NCBI GenBank assembly: GCA_964363305.1
Contig: CAYIHX010000009.1
Span: 31,986-95,985, forward strand
DNA from: CAYIHX01 sp964363305
Lineage (GTDB): Bacteria > Bdellovibrionota > UBA1018
Length of the DNA: 64,000 nucleotides
Direction: 5' to 3'
The notes beneath the pieces are model-generated. The model had not been told where the DNA came from. It saw only the letters and a program-made list of their open reading frames with translations, and did no database searches. How positions within the stretch are numbered: position 1 is the first letter of the stretch; each line of letters starts with the position of its first letter. Shown piece by piece: positions 38,485 through 47,299 of this stretch. The position numbers and the translations under genes were made by a program.

Positions 38485-39438
38485 TTATCGTTTCTCCGCA
38501 AGAAATCCAACGCCCCATTCGTGCACCACGACCGCCTGGGTATCCATAGCGGCCGGCATTCTCAAGGGTGTCGGGCTCCAGACACGACGGGGGGCTTGAG
38601 TGAACTTGCCTCCGTTCTTGCGCAGTCCTTCTTTCACCTGAACCAGAAAAAGAAGGCGACGAACAACGGCGGGCTTTGGCGTAATCTCAAGTACCGCGAT
38701 TTGATCCAGCTGCCGCTCATCCTGGGGATAAACACAGAAACTCTCGGACTGAGGAAGTTTTACCGTCCAATATTCCAAAAAATGCGCGATCTCGCGTTCA
38801 GTAAAACCCGCCATTTTCATTTCAGTCGCCATTCTTCTCAATACCAAATTTTTGGGGGCGCAAAAACCTTCTGCATCCTGAAGCGGTTTACCATAAGCGC
38901 GATAGTCGGAGTAAAGGTACCCGTAACTCACGCCATTCACACGAACCCGATCGCCATTCGTCAAAGTAGCTTGCCAACCTTGCGCGCCGTGCGTCGGCAC
39001 CGCCACCAGCCAGTTCGCTCCTTCTTCCACGAGTCTCAGTTTGACGTTAACCTGGGCTCCGTCCGGACCTAAAACATAAAGGTTGGGTTTGGCGGCAAAA
39101 AAGCCACCGTTACCCGGAAAAAAACCAGGAACCACCCCCGGACTTTGATGGCTCATCGACGGGTACATCGAAGGAGACGGTGCATAACTCCAAGGCGCCG
39201 GCGCATAAAAATTGGCAAACATCATGGGCCCAGTGTTCCAGTAATCAGGAGCGGGTATTCCCCAAGGCATAATCCCCGGAGGCGTCACGCCGTAACCACA
39301 AGTAGGACAAAAGCCCTGCATTTGGGCAAAACACATCGTCCCACAGCGCCCACCCATCGCTGCTGACGATGAATTCGGAAGGATGCTCGACAGCACGGTC
39401 AGAAAAAAGGCGAGAATGATCATTGAATGTCTCATCAT
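38485..39438 (-). CDS. Exported Cys/Pro/Tyr-rich protein of unknown function
   Basis: A 317-residue protein. AAGAGGACG precedes ATG 39438. The signal peptide ends SSSAA. A Cys cluster follows (GRCGTMCFAQMQGFCPTCGYG), then a Pro/Tyr/Met-rich low-complexity region (residues 50-105), then a globular domain (NLYVLGPDGAQVNVKLRLVEEGANWLVAVP and a C-terminal VVVHEWGVGFL). The CxxxC and CPTC motifs could bind metal or form disulfides. The gene overlaps the preceding one by 4 bases. I recognise no family. Confidence 0.65.
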   Translation of the reverse strand: MMRHSMIILAFFLTVLSSILPNSSSAAMGGRCGTMCFAQMQGFCPTCGYGVTPPGIMPWGIPAPDYWNTGPMMFANFYAPAPWSYAPSPSMYPSMSHQSPGVVPGFFPGNGGFFAAKPNLYVLGPDGAQVNVKLRLVEEGANWLVAVPTHGAQGWQATLTNGDRVRVNGVSYGYLYSDYRAYGKPLQDAEGFCAPKNLVLRRMATEMKMAGFTEREIAHFLEYWTVKLPQSESFCVYPQDERQLDQIAVLEITPKPAVVRRLLFLVQVKEGLRKNGGKFTQAPRRVWSPTPLRMPAAMDTQAVVVHEWGVGFLAEKR

Positions 39439-39815
39439 CGTCCTCTTGATGTTAACCGAAGATTAACTTGCGCAACCTGTTTGGATGCTATCTTGATCTC
39501 CGTTTGATCCAAGCAGCCACCGGAGTTCGTTACGAGCAAATCATACTTTCCTGGAACGACATGGAACTCGTAATTTCCATTCACCGGTACTTCGACCTGA
39601 TAGAGGAGAATCTGTCCGATCGAGAGCCAAACCTCAGGAGAACGTTTACCCGAGGTCTCGGCACAGCTCTTTGTCGCCGTCACTTGCCCCACTACAACGG
39701 AGTTCTTCTGATAGGGCGTTGGCCCGGAACCAGCCGCTTCCGCTCCAAGAACCCGCGAAATGCCGAAAACCGATAGCCATAGAGAAACAGCGACTGCACT
39801 CCACCCTTTCCACAT
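39435..39815 (-). CDS. Small exported protein with carboxypeptidase-regulatory-like fold
   Basis: A 126-residue protein from ATG 39815; an in-frame ATG at 39833 is also possible. A signal peptide ends RVLGA. The mature part VVVGQVTATKSC ... YEFHVVPGKYDLLVTNSGGC ... VAQVNLRL resembles the small transthyretin-like or carboxypeptidase-regulatory beta sandwich, with a Cys pair. It overlaps the next exported-protein gene by 4 bases, so the two probably act together. No function assigned. Confidence 0.6.
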   Translation of the reverse strand: MWKGWSAVAVSLWLSVFGISRVLGAEAAGSGPTPYQKNSVVVGQVTATKSCAETSGKRSPEVWLSIGQILLYQVEVPVNGNYEFHVVPGKYDLLVTNSGGCLDQTEIKIASKQVAQVNLRLTSRGR

Positions 39816-39923
39816 CGGAACACCACCCATCATAAATTATCTTTGAATAACAATTTCAGATCAAGTCGGCAAAATTTTCCTTAAAAAAACCCGAGCAAAT
39901 CGTTCGTTCCGCAATCCGTCAGA

Positions 39924-40991
39924 CTAGCTCCGCGCCTTCATCTGATAAACCGTGGAGCGCCCCCCTCCGACTCGTTCGATGAGGCCAGCCTGCATGAGCG
40001 TGCCCATGTCAGCAACGGCCTGGGTTCTGCCGATGCCGAGCAAGTCCGCATATTCCCCGGCACGTAACCGCCCGTGACGGCGAAACAGTGCTTCGGCTTT
40101 GGCAAGTCGCTCCGCATGGGAGCCGTCCACTGCGGAAATCGCCACAGAACCAAGGCTCGTGACGCGACTCAGGGCTTCGTCATAAGTGGCCAAGAGGCAC
40201 CGCAGCCAGTAACTCACCCAGGTCCGGATGTCCTGGCCGGGCGAGATGTCATAATAATTGTTCGCCTGCAATTCCCGCAGAGCGCGGTAATAATCGCCGC
40301 GATTTCGTTCATGTTGTTTTTCTAAAGCGGCGTACCGCTCAACCTCATAACCGCTCGCCATCAGAATGCCGTTCGTGAGAAGGCGGGCGAGCCTACCGTT
40401 GCCATCCATGAACGGATGAATCGTGACAAATTCAAAATGGAACTGGGCGGCAAGCAATAGTGCACTCCCACCGGCCTTTCTCTGCGCGCGTAGCCAACGG
40501 AGCAGGCCCTTCATCAAAGGCTCAACATCGCCCCATTCGGGAGCCATGTAGACGATGGCGCGCGTTTTCGCATCTTGCACGACGCATTGAGCTTCCCGGT
40601 AATGACCCCGCAACCGGCCCTTCACAATGCCCTTCAAAATCTCCGCGTGAGTCTGCAAAACCCACTCATCATTGAAGGCCCGCCCCTTCAACGCCCCCTC
40701 CCGCACCATGCGCCTTGCTCGGGCGTAGTTCATAATTTCGTGTAGATCTCGGGTCGGAGACCGGGTTGTCTTGTGGATCCGCAGAACCTGCGTGACCTGA
40801 TCCCGCGTGAAGAGGTTTCCCTCGATCTTGGTCGAAAAATGGACTGCGTCCACGGCAGCCGTCGCTTCGATCGCCTCGCTGTCGCGAATGCCATGACGGT
40901 AAGCGGAGAGTTCACCCTGTTTACGAGAAATTTCCCCGACGAGAGCTAAAAGATCAGTGTCGATGCTGATTTTAGAGGGAATAAAAGTCAC
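39924..40991 (-). CDS. Fic-family protein with inhibitory helix and C-terminal HTH (second copy)
   Basis: A 355-residue protein. The active site is HPFMDGNGRLAR from His192. The inhibitory motif STKIEGN lies at Ser53, Glu57 and Gly58, so this is again an autoinhibited class II Fic. The C-terminal region (ALFRRHGRLRAGEYADLLGIGRTQAVADMGTLMQAGLIERVG) is a clear winged helix-turn-helix. The start is GTG 40991. Upstream are three 11-bp repeats overlapping the 3' end of the aspartic-protease gene, a layout shared with the Fic gene at 4191 although the repeat sequences differ. The two proteins are only distantly alike. Confidence 0.92.
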   Translation of the reverse strand: MTFIPSKISIDTDLLALVGEISRKQGELSAYRHGIRDSEAIEATAAVDAVHFSTKIEGNLFTRDQVTQVLRIHKTTRSPTRDLHEIMNYARARRMVREGALKGRAFNDEWVLQTHAEILKGIVKGRLRGHYREAQCVVQDAKTRAIVYMAPEWGDVEPLMKGLLRWLRAQRKAGGSALLLAAQFHFEFVTIHPFMDGNGRLARLLTNGILMASGYEVERYAALEKQHERNRGDYYRALRELQANNYYDISPGQDIRTWVSYWLRCLLATYDEALSRVTSLGSVAISAVDGSHAERLAKAEALFRRHGRLRAGEYADLLGIGRTQAVADMGTLMQAGLIERVGGGRSTVYQMKARS

Positions 40992-41006
40992 GACTCTTAA
41001 GATATC

Positions 41007-41037
41007 ATTCTTTCACTATTCTTTCAGTAATCTTTCA
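41007..41037 (-). repeat. Three 11-bp tandem direct repeats upstream of the second Fic gene
   Basis: On the plus strand ATTCTTTCA is at 41007-41015 and 41018-41026, and AATCTTTCA at 41029-41037. The period is exactly 11 bases. The array ends 15 bases before the GTG start at 40991 and overlaps the stop of the aspartic-protease gene. It is the same architecture as 4159-4189 with an unrelated repeat unit. Confidence 0.6.
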
Positions 41038-42857
41038 CTCTTCACGCGCACGGAAAGCGGCACGAGTTTTCTGCCCTGGTCGGTCTCCCACTGCAGAACC
41101 ACCTGCTCGCCATGGACACCGGCCAGGCGCTGTTCGATTTTCCAGAGATCGAGATCAGCGGCCGGCTCGGAATCCACCTCTGAAATCACCAAGCCGGCGC
41201 GCAACCCTTCCTTCGCCAACTGGGCCGCGGAAGAGCCGGGACGCACGCCCACGACGTAAAGCTCCCGCTCGCCTCCCCGATCGATTCGGTAGGCGAGCCG
41301 CAAGCCCGTTCGGTTCGCGGGGATCGAGCGCTCCAGCCCCTGGGGCTGAAACCAGATCCGGCCATGGGAGAGATCGAGAACAAACCTGCCGCGACCGAGC
41401 ACTTCCATCCCGATATTAAACGCCGGAAACCGTGAGACGAAGGGACCGCTCATTGCCTTCTCTCCACGCAACGGCTGGGTGACGTCCAGCTCCTTCACAA
41501 GGCGAAAAATTTCGCCCGGATGGCAATTCACATGCCACGCCCCCCGCTTAGATCGCACCGCCGCCGCGTAGGGCGCATGGACCTCGACGGCCGAGTCGCT
41601 GCCCGTATCCCAACGCCCTCCCTGAAGAAGAGTCTTGCCCGGCCCTTCAAGCTGACAGTCCTCGCTCACAAGCTCACCACTCGGAAGAGTCGAGACCTCA
41701 AGCCAGGCCTGATCCTTCCCCCAGTTGAACGACTCCTTCGGCCAAAGGCGGATCGCGGAAGGCTCATCCGTTACAAACTCAACCGCGAAATTTCTGAGAA
41801 AATCCGCTCCGAGAACCCCGTCGCAACAGGCTCCGATGGATTCAGGCTGCGTGAATAACTCCGTATCCAACAAAAGAAATTCTTTCATCGGCAGCCTGAA
41901 GCCCGAGAGTCGTGCCTCTGCTACTTGGCCGACGCGGGCGAAACCCGTACCGCCTGCCCAATTTATTTTTTTGAGTCCCGCACGCGGCAACTCGATGAGC
42001 TCGGGGACGACGCCCTGCTTCTCCAACCAAAGCGGTGACATCACGCTTTGCGCCGCGCCCGAATCGATCAAAAACTGTCCCGAAAGCGTCTTGCTCCCGA
42101 CATCAATCATCACCCGGACCGAGAACAAACCGTTCCAGCGACGAGCCGGAGCACGAGCGAGCACCTTCACCCGCTGCTCCGGATCAATGGGGAGCGCCGC
42201 CGGCTCCTCCATCAGATCTTCCCACTTCGGGCGCGCCACCAGCGCGCCATTCTTCTTTTTACAGTTCGGCGTATTCTTGGCCGCAAGCAGATAGCTCCGC
42301 CACTCGGCAGTTCTTCCGGCCGCAAAGGCGCGCGCGCGCCAGTCCGTCTCGGCCTCCCGGCGCCAATCTTGAAAATGCTGGTAGGCCCGGGCAACGGCTC
42401 CCTCGGGTGAAGTCTCACGTACTTTCGAAAGCAACACCGCCAGCCGCGCCCGTCTCTCCGAGAGTTGCTTCTGCCAGAGATCCGCGGCCGTCTGAGCCGC
42501 GAGCTGCGCACCGGCCCGGGTCGAAAACCAGTCATCCGGCCGCGGGCTGCAGGAAAAATTTGCGTAGGGCAGAAACCCCGGCCCCTCGGCACGGAGACGA
42601 ATCTGGGTCCGCGCCACGATCGGTCCGGTCTGAACCACGAAGCGCCCCTGCTTCGCCACGCCGGTCACCCCGAGCAGCTGAACCTGGCGATCGAGCGCCC
42701 ACCGCGCACGATGGGGATTTCGCTCAGCGGGATCGATCTCCCACACCTGCTCGGTGGTGAGCGGCTCCGGGCTCAGCTCGGTCTGGATGTCGAGCGAGAC
42801 GTTTGCCGCGAACACGCGAGACGAAAAAAGAAACTGGATAAGAAAAAGGGCAACCAT
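41016..42857 (-). CDS. Exported retropepsin-like aspartic protease with PDZ domain
   Basis: A 613-residue protein with a signal peptide ending RVFA-A. Around residue 270, VMIDVGSKTLSGQFLIDSGAAQSVM carries the DSGA active-site motif of retropepsin-like proteases, with CCDGVLGADFLRNFAVEF as the hydrophobic flap or second part. The last 90 residues (LRLAYRI ... VVGVRPGSSAAQLAKEGLRAGLVISEVDSEPAADLDLW) form a PDZ domain. A periplasmic protein-processing role is likely. The first 200 residues are a proline-poor helical region of unknown function. The stop codon lies inside the Fic-gene repeat array. Confidence 0.8.
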   Translation of the reverse strand: MVALFLIQFLFSSRVFAANVSLDIQTELSPEPLTTEQVWEIDPAERNPHRARWALDRQVQLLGVTGVAKQGRFVVQTGPIVARTQIRLRAEGPGFLPYANFSCSPRPDDWFSTRAGAQLAAQTAADLWQKQLSERRARLAVLLSKVRETSPEGAVARAYQHFQDWRREAETDWRARAFAAGRTAEWRSYLLAAKNTPNCKKKNGALVARPKWEDLMEEPAALPIDPEQRVKVLARAPARRWNGLFSVRVMIDVGSKTLSGQFLIDSGAAQSVMSPLWLEKQGVVPELIELPRAGLKKINWAGGTGFARVGQVAEARLSGFRLPMKEFLLLDTELFTQPESIGACCDGVLGADFLRNFAVEFVTDEPSAIRLWPKESFNWGKDQAWLEVSTLPSGELVSEDCQLEGPGKTLLQGGRWDTGSDSAVEVHAPYAAAVRSKRGAWHVNCHPGEIFRLVKELDVTQPLRGEKAMSGPFVSRFPAFNIGMEVLGRGRFVLDLSHGRIWFQPQGLERSIPANRTGLRLAYRIDRGGERELYVVGVRPGSSAAQLAKEGLRAGLVISEVDSEPAADLDLWKIEQRLAGVHGEQVVLQWETDQGRKLVPLSVRVKSERLLKE

Positions 42858-42909
42858 AGCTAGAGTCTACGGTGCCTGGGCCCCGTTGTTAAGACTCGAA
42901 TGCGAGGGA

Positions 42910-44235
42910 TTAACGCCTCCTGAGCTCCATCGACCCCTCGCCGACAAGGTAAGCGGCGAGCGGCACCGTCTCCTCGCTCAACGCAAACGCGAGAGGCGCA
43001 TGGCTCATGAGCTGGCGCTGCTTGGGGGTGGGGCGACCGCGCGACTTCAGTTCGAAGGCTCGATTCTCCCAGAAGAAATCCACTTCGGATTTTGTCGCGT
43101 CGCTATAGAGATAACTCAGCTCGGAACTTCCCTCATACCGGTAAGTCTGGGCCTGGAACGCGCACTCCGAGAGCGCGAGCTCAGGCAAACTCTCATCGAT
43201 GAGGCGCCGAAGATCCCCGCCGATGGAGGCCCACACCCGGGCAACGAACGGATCCAGCGGATAGATCTTCTTGAGCTTCGCCGGAAGAAATTTTTTCTTC
43301 TGCGGATCGAAACGCGGGACGACCCGAAGCGCGAAGTGATCTTCCTGCATCTCCAGCAGGGTCCGTACGGTATTGGCGCTTTGAATATCAGTCCCTCGGC
43401 GCAACGCCTCGTTTCCGACTCGCGAGTTGAGGGTCTCCACCAATCGTTGGGCGAGCGCGTACTGACTCCGCTCCGGAGTTCGCTGCCTCGACCAGGTCCC
43501 TAAAATCCAATCACGGTAGACGCCGAACAGCTCGTCAGAAACCATGCCGTGCCTACGAAAATGAGCCACGACCCAGGGAAAACCGCCACAACGCAAGTAC
43601 TCTTTCCACGGCTGATTTAACCGTCCCGCGTGCGACGCGATCCATTCCGGCGTAACGTCCTTGAGAGACAGAATCTTGAACTCCTCAACCATCGGCGCGT
43701 AAAAAAAATCGGCGTACTCGCGGAAGCTCCAAGGCCGAGCGAAAACCATTTTCCCGGCGCCTTTTCTCCCGGGAAGCCTTTCGCCAGATTCCAAAAGATG
43801 ACGGGCTTCTGAACCGGTGCACCAGATGCGGCAATGCTCCAGCCCCCCCTCCGAGTGCAATGAACGAAGCGCGAGATGCCAGCCGTCCACCTCCTGCACC
43901 TCATCGAGTACCAGAGTCGTCCGCCCATGGATAACCGCTCTCAGATGATTCAGTAAATCCTGCTTATTGAGAAGAGTGGAGCAGTCGGTGAAAGCGAGCG
44001 TGTCATAGCCAGTGACTTGCGCCAGCCACAGCTTGAGGGATGAGGTCTTCCCGATCTGACGAGGGCCATAGAGAATGGAGATGCTCCCCTCTGCGGTATC
44101 GAAAATCCGCAATGGTATTGCGGATTCTAAAAAATCATGCTCTTCGCCCCATGTGGACTGCTTCTTATGAATCGACCATAGATCGACCAACCTATTGATA
44201 TCATTGTATTCTTTTTCATTTACAATAATCCGCAT
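42910..44235 (-). CDS. AAA ATPase with DUF4143 domain (ATPase D)
   Basis: A 441-residue protein. Walker A is GPRQIGKT near residue 60, and Walker B is TLVLDEVQEVDGW, followed by WCTGSEAR and RLPGRKGAGK. The C-terminal DUF4143 part is SEVDFFWENRAFELKSRG with D...ExK intact. Its closest relative here is ATPase B. The ATG at 44235 lies within a long inverted repeat, AATCCGC-N9-GCGGATT, and a second copy of the same 23-base site occurs inside the coding region at 44104-44126. It is convergent with none of its neighbours; the lipoprotein gene lies 38 bases upstream on the same strand. Confidence 0.85.
   Translation of the reverse strand: MRIIVNEKEYNDINRLVDLWSIHKKQSTWGEEHDFLESAIPLRIFDTAEGSISILYGPRQIGKTSSLKLWLAQVTGYDTLAFTDCSTLLNKQDLLNHLRAVIHGRTTLVLDEVQEVDGWHLALRSLHSEGGLEHCRIWCTGSEARHLLESGERLPGRKGAGKMVFARPWSFREYADFFYAPMVEEFKILSLKDVTPEWIASHAGRLNQPWKEYLRCGGFPWVVAHFRRHGMVSDELFGVYRDWILGTWSRQRTPERSQYALAQRLVETLNSRVGNEALRRGTDIQSANTVRTLLEMQEDHFALRVVPRFDPQKKKFLPAKLKKIYPLDPFVARVWASIGGDLRRLIDESLPELALSECAFQAQTYRYEGSSELSYLYSDATKSEVDFFWENRAFELKSRGRPTPKQRQLMSHAPLAFALSEETVPLAAYLVGEGSMELRRR
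44104..44126. promoter_or_regulatory. Internal copy of the ATPase D inverted repeat
   Basis: AATCCGCAAT-N3-ATTGCGGATT is a perfect 10-base inverted repeat inside the ATPase D gene, encoding the SAIPLRI region about 110 bases after the start. Its half-sites AATCCGC-N9-GCGGATT have the same sequence and spacing as the repeat at the start codon. Auxiliary operators inside genes are known for looping repressors. Confidence 0.55.
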
Positions 44236-44249
44236 CGCTATTGCGGATT
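44227..44249. promoter_or_regulatory. Inverted repeat AATCCGC-N9-GCGGATT covering the ATPase D start codon
   Basis: A 23-base core with perfect 7-base arms, extendable to 44225-44251. The ATG (44235-44233 on the minus strand) lies inside it. The total length equals that of the ATPase C repeats, although the sequence is unrelated. Confidence 0.65.
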
Positions 44250-44272
44250 ATCTCATGAACTCCCGTGTTCGA

Positions 44273-44710
44273 TCAAAAAATATCGTCCAAGAACGACTTC
44301 TTTTTCTTCACCTTAGGCTTCGCGCATATGAATTTCATGACGAAGCGGTAATCCTCATCTCGCGCGCTCGTGCCTCGCACCGTCCGTCCCGCGGCACTCG
44401 CTCGATACGTGCCCACCATATTGCCCAGCAGCGCACCGGCAACGGCCATGCCCGCCCGGGCCTCCCGGTTCATCCCTCGAAAGTAACTCTCCTCGTGGGT
44501 CATCTCGGGTTCGAGCCCGCTTTTCTTGCACTGCAGGCGCGCCAGCTCTCGGCCATCCGCCTGCGTTCCCCGCTCGGAAGAACCGACCGCGACCACCTCA
44601 TAGCCGCCGGAGTCGAGAGCGGTCACCCTTCCCTGCGGCGCGCCCGCGCAGCCCGAGAATGCTCCCACCCCCCCCACCGCGATAACGATGTGTAATTCCC
44701 TCAGTCGCAT
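44273..44710 (-). CDS. Outer-membrane lipoprotein of unknown function
   Basis: A 145-residue protein from ATG 44710. The N-terminus MRLRELHIVIAVGGVGAFSGC is a lipoprotein signal with lipobox FSGC. The mature part (YEVVAVGSSERGTQADGRELARLQCKKSG, then a Gly/Ala hydrophobic stretch and YRFVMKFICAKPK) resembles small enterobacterial-type lipoproteins that end in a conserved Cys. The C-terminus is very basic (KVKKKK). It is divergent from rdgB, and a 12-base palindrome lies in the gap. Confidence 0.6.
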   Translation of the reverse strand: MRLRELHIVIAVGGVGAFSGCAGAPQGRVTALDSGGYEVVAVGSSERGTQADGRELARLQCKKSGLEPEMTHEESYFRGMNREARAGMAVAGALLGNMVGTYRASAAGRTVRGTSARDEDYRFVMKFICAKPKVKKKKSFLDDIF

Positions 44711-44725
44711 GCTTAATTTCAAGGA

Positions 44726-44737
44726 TAGCATATGCTA
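44726..44737. promoter_or_regulatory. Perfect palindrome TAGCATATGCTA between lipoprotein gene and rdgB
   Basis: A 12-base perfect palindrome in the 37-base gap between divergent genes. It may be an operator or part of a -10 region. It is the only notable element there. Confidence 0.35.
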
Positions 44738-44747
44738 CTGCTAAGGC

Positions 44748-45398
44748 ATGCGACTCGCGAACAAAGTCATTCTAGCCTCGTTGAACCCCGATAAATTTTT
44801 CGAATTCAGGGAAATTTTTGCCGCGTACCCAGAAATTGAACTCGTTCCAGCGGAATCAATCATGCGGAACGCCGAGAAGCTCGGACTCGTCGAGAACCAC
44901 GCGACCTACCTCGAAAACGCGATCGCCAAGGCCCGGACCGCGAACCATGGCGCCCACTACCCGTCCCTGGGCGATGACACCGGCCTCGAGGTCGATTGCC
45001 TCGACTGCGGCCCGGGCGTCCGCAGCCATCGCTATGCGAAGGTTCCGGTCGGTTCTTTCTCCAAGCTGGCCCAAGACCAAGCGAATCGAGACCTCCTCCT
45101 TCAAGAGATGGCCAAGAAAGCCAGTGCGCCGCGCACCGCACGCTTCAAGACAACCCTCGTTCTCTGTATCGAGGGTCTCTCGATTCATGCGACGGGCACC
45201 CTCGAAGGCACGATTTCAAACACGCCTCGCGGCGAACTCGGGTTTGGCTACGATGCCCTGTTCATCCCCAACGGCGCGAGCAAGACACTCGCCGAAATGA
45301 GCCTCGCGGAGAAAAACGCCCTTTCCCATCGTGCCAAAGCGGTTCATGAGCTGATGTCACAGGTGAAAGCCCGAGGCATCGTCTTCGCCAAGCCCTGA
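44748..45398 (+). CDS. rdgB: RdgB/HAM1-type non-canonical purine NTP pyrophosphatase
   Basis: A 216-residue protein that hydrolyses dITP, ITP and XTP to monophosphates, keeping deaminated purines out of nucleic acids. Family motifs are present in order: VILASLNPDKFFEFREI, then LGDDTGLEVDCLDCGPGVRSHRYA, PRGELGFGYDALFIP and TLAEMSLAEKNALSHRAKA. The usual start motif has SGN rather than SLN. It starts a short run with the VanX-like dipeptidase and DTW genes. Confidence 0.9.
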   Translation: MRLANKVILASLNPDKFFEFREIFAAYPEIELVPAESIMRNAEKLGLVENHATYLENAIAKARTANHGAHYPSLGDDTGLEVDCLDCGPGVRSHRYAKVPVGSFSKLAQDQANRDLLLQEMAKKASAPRTARFKTTLVLCIEGLSIHATGTLEGTISNTPRGELGFGYDALFIPNGASKTLAEMSLAEKNALSHRAKAVHELMSQVKARGIVFAKP

Positions 45399-45412
45399 GG
45401 ATCAACCATCTC

Positions 45413-46027
45413 GTGGAATCCATTCCCCTCCTCCTGCAAACGGTGCGCGCCAGCCCGGAACTCGTGAATCTCTCGTCCCTTTCCGGCGTTCGCATCCAAC
45501 TGAAGTATGCCGAGGCGGACAACTTCGTCGGAAAAAACATCTACGGCGAGTTCAAGGAAGCCTTCCTCCATCGCTCGGCGGCAACAGCGCTACAACTCGC
45601 GGCAAACACCGTCACCGGCAGGCACCCCGGCTATCAGCTCGTCATCTACGACGCCCTCCGACCTCACCGTTTTCAGTCTGAGCTCTGGAAAATCGTGAAA
45701 GGCACGCCCGATCAGGATTACGTCGCGGACCCGGCGCTCGGGTCGATCCACGCTTACGGCATGGCCGTTGATTTGAGCGTTCTTGACACAACGGGCGCCC
45801 CTCTCGACATGGGAACCCCCTTCGATGGTTTCTCACCCCTCTCAGAGCCGAAGCATGAAGAGGCACATCTCAAAACAGGGGCGCTCAGCGCGCAACAGTA
45901 CCAGAACCGACTTCTCCTGCGCGATGCCATGACAAACGCGGGCTTCCTCCCCATCCCCAACGAGTGGTGGCACTTCAACCGGTTTCCCTCCGAAGTCGTG
46001 CGACGCACCTACCGACGCATCGACTGA
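45413..46027 (+). CDS. ddpX: D-alanyl-D-alanine dipeptidase, VanX/DdpX family
   Basis: A 204-residue zinc dipeptidase. The metal-binding SIHAYGMAVD supplies His113 and Asp120, and NEWWHFN supplies catalytic Glu184 and ligand His187, almost the same spacing as in VanX (His116, Asp123, Glu181, His184). ALRPHR provides the conserved Arg83. It cleaves D-Ala-D-Ala, here most likely for peptidoglycan recycling rather than vancomycin resistance, since no vanA/vanH is nearby. No signal peptide is seen, so it is cytoplasmic. The start is GTG 45413, with GAGGA upstream. Confidence 0.88.
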   Translation: MESIPLLLQTVRASPELVNLSSLSGVRIQLKYAEADNFVGKNIYGEFKEAFLHRSAATALQLAANTVTGRHPGYQLVIYDALRPHRFQSELWKIVKGTPDQDYVADPALGSIHAYGMAVDLSVLDTTGAPLDMGTPFDGFSPLSEPKHEEAHLKTGALSAQQYQNRLLLRDAMTNAGFLPIPNEWWHFNRFPSEVVRRTYRRID

Positions 46028-46659
46028 TGCGCGCCCTTTGTCTCAAATGCCTTCGAGCTGATTCCATTTGCCAGTGCGCGCAAATCGTTCCGTTTCAAAC
46101 CGAACAGGAGTGGCTCATCCTGATGCATCCCCGCGAGTTCCGGAAAGCGATCGGCACCGGGCGCATGACGATCCAAACGATCACCCCCTCCACGCTCCTG
46201 GTGGGATCCTCCTTCGACGAAGACGTGGCCCTCCTCGCGCTGCTCCATCAGCCCGATCGCTTCCCGGTATTGGTCTACCCTGGGCCACAAGCCACCTGGC
46301 TCTCGACAACGACGAATCACTGGATGCCCCCGGCCGGTAAAAAACTGCTCTTCGTACTTCTGGACGGCACCTGGCCCTGCGCGAAATCCCTGCTCAGAAA
46401 ATCACCCCTCACTCTGGGCAAGCTCCCCCAGATCGCCTTTCGTCCCCGCACGCCCTCGCAGTATCTGATCCGCCGACAACCCGAGGAGGAGTGCCTTTCC
46501 ACGCTCGAGGCCGTGCACGAACTCATCGATCTCTGCGACCAGAGCGGGATCGCTCCGGCTCCGCCGGGACGAGCGCACGACCGGATGCTGAACCTGTTCA
46601 AAGAAATGGTTCAGCGACAGGCCCGGTACACTCTCACTCCGGCTGAACCTGATAAATAA
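46027..46659 (+). CDS. tapT: DTW-domain tRNA-uridine aminocarboxypropyltransferase
   Basis: A 210-residue protein. The N-terminal zinc-type Cys cluster CLKCLRADSICQC and the signature LDGTWPCAK identify the DTW family. Characterised members transfer 3-amino-3-carboxypropyl from SAM to uridine 47 of tRNA (acp3U). HPREFRKAIGTGRM and LVGSSF also fit. The start overlaps the dipeptidase stop by one base (TGATG). The 3' end overlaps the convergent YdcF-like gene by 26 bases. Confidence 0.85.
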   Translation: MRALCLKCLRADSICQCAQIVPFQTEQEWLILMHPREFRKAIGTGRMTIQTITPSTLLVGSSFDEDVALLALLHQPDRFPVLVYPGPQATWLSTTTNHWMPPAGKKLLFVLLDGTWPCAKSLLRKSPLTLGKLPQIAFRPRTPSQYLIRRQPEEECLSTLEAVHELIDLCDQSGIAPAPPGRAHDRMLNLFKEMVQRQARYTLTPAEPDK

Positions 46660-47299
46660 TCGAACGGTAGTAAAGCCACTTGAAATACTCCGTCAAAGTG
46701 ACGCGAATGCCATGATAATCCTCCCGCCATTCTCCGGGCTCGAACGGCTCCTGGTAGACCGACATCGTTTCAATCTCCATGGGAGCGCCCTTAGCCAACA
46801 CCTGCCCGAAAATAAGACGAGCGCGCTTCATGTGATAACGCGACGTCACGAGCAAAATGCGGCGCCATGCGCGCGCGCGACCATAACGGGCCAGCCAGCG
46901 CGCATTCTCCACCGTATTCACGCTCTCCGTCTCGATGACCACCCGCGACGCCTCGAGCACGCCGACTACTCCCGGTCGCACGAGCGCTTTGACCGTCTGA
47001 AGCGAAGCTCGTTCTCCCATCCCGGACAGATAGAGCACCGGAACCTCCGCGCGGCGCTGAACCCCGACACGGGGCGAGTGAGCCAATTCCCAGTAGCGGT
47101 ACCAGATATCGCCTGCGACGGCGATTCTCCCCCGGCCGCCCGCCAAACAGACCACGGCATCGACCTGCGGAAGATTCACTCCATCAACCGTGTCGGTATA
47201 GTCATAAATCTCCCCCGCGAAAACCATGGAGACCACGAAGACCACGAGACTCACCCCGCCGACACCGAAAAAGAGGAATCTGCTTCGGCTTACTCGCAA
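46634..47299 (-). CDS. YdcF/DUF218-family membrane protein
   Basis: A 221-residue protein with one N-terminal transmembrane segment (residues 8-28). The DUF218 motifs are VDAVVCLAGGRGR, VLYLSGMG, ETESVNTVENARW and ILLVTSRYHMKRA. Relatives (YdcF, SanA, ElyC) affect envelope integrity and outer-membrane or peptidoglycan precursor metabolism; the exact reaction is not established. It follows ridA with a 10-base overlap. Confidence 0.8.
   Translation of the reverse strand: MRVSRSRFLFFGVGGVSLVVFVVSMVFAGEIYDYTDTVDGVNLPQVDAVVCLAGGRGRIAVAGDIWYRYWELAHSPRVGVQRRAEVPVLYLSGMGERASLQTVKALVRPGVVGVLEASRVVIETESVNTVENARWLARYGRARAWRRILLVTSRYHMKRARLIFGQVLAKGAPMEIETMSVYQEPFEPGEWREDYHGIRVTLTEYFKWLYYRSIIYQVQPE

Noticed and set aside
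45413..46027. Vancomycin-resistance function for the VanX-like dipeptidase
   Set aside because: The catalytic residues fit, but no vanH, vanA or VanS/VanR-like genes are nearby and the neighbours are housekeeping genes, so peptidoglycan recycling is simpler.
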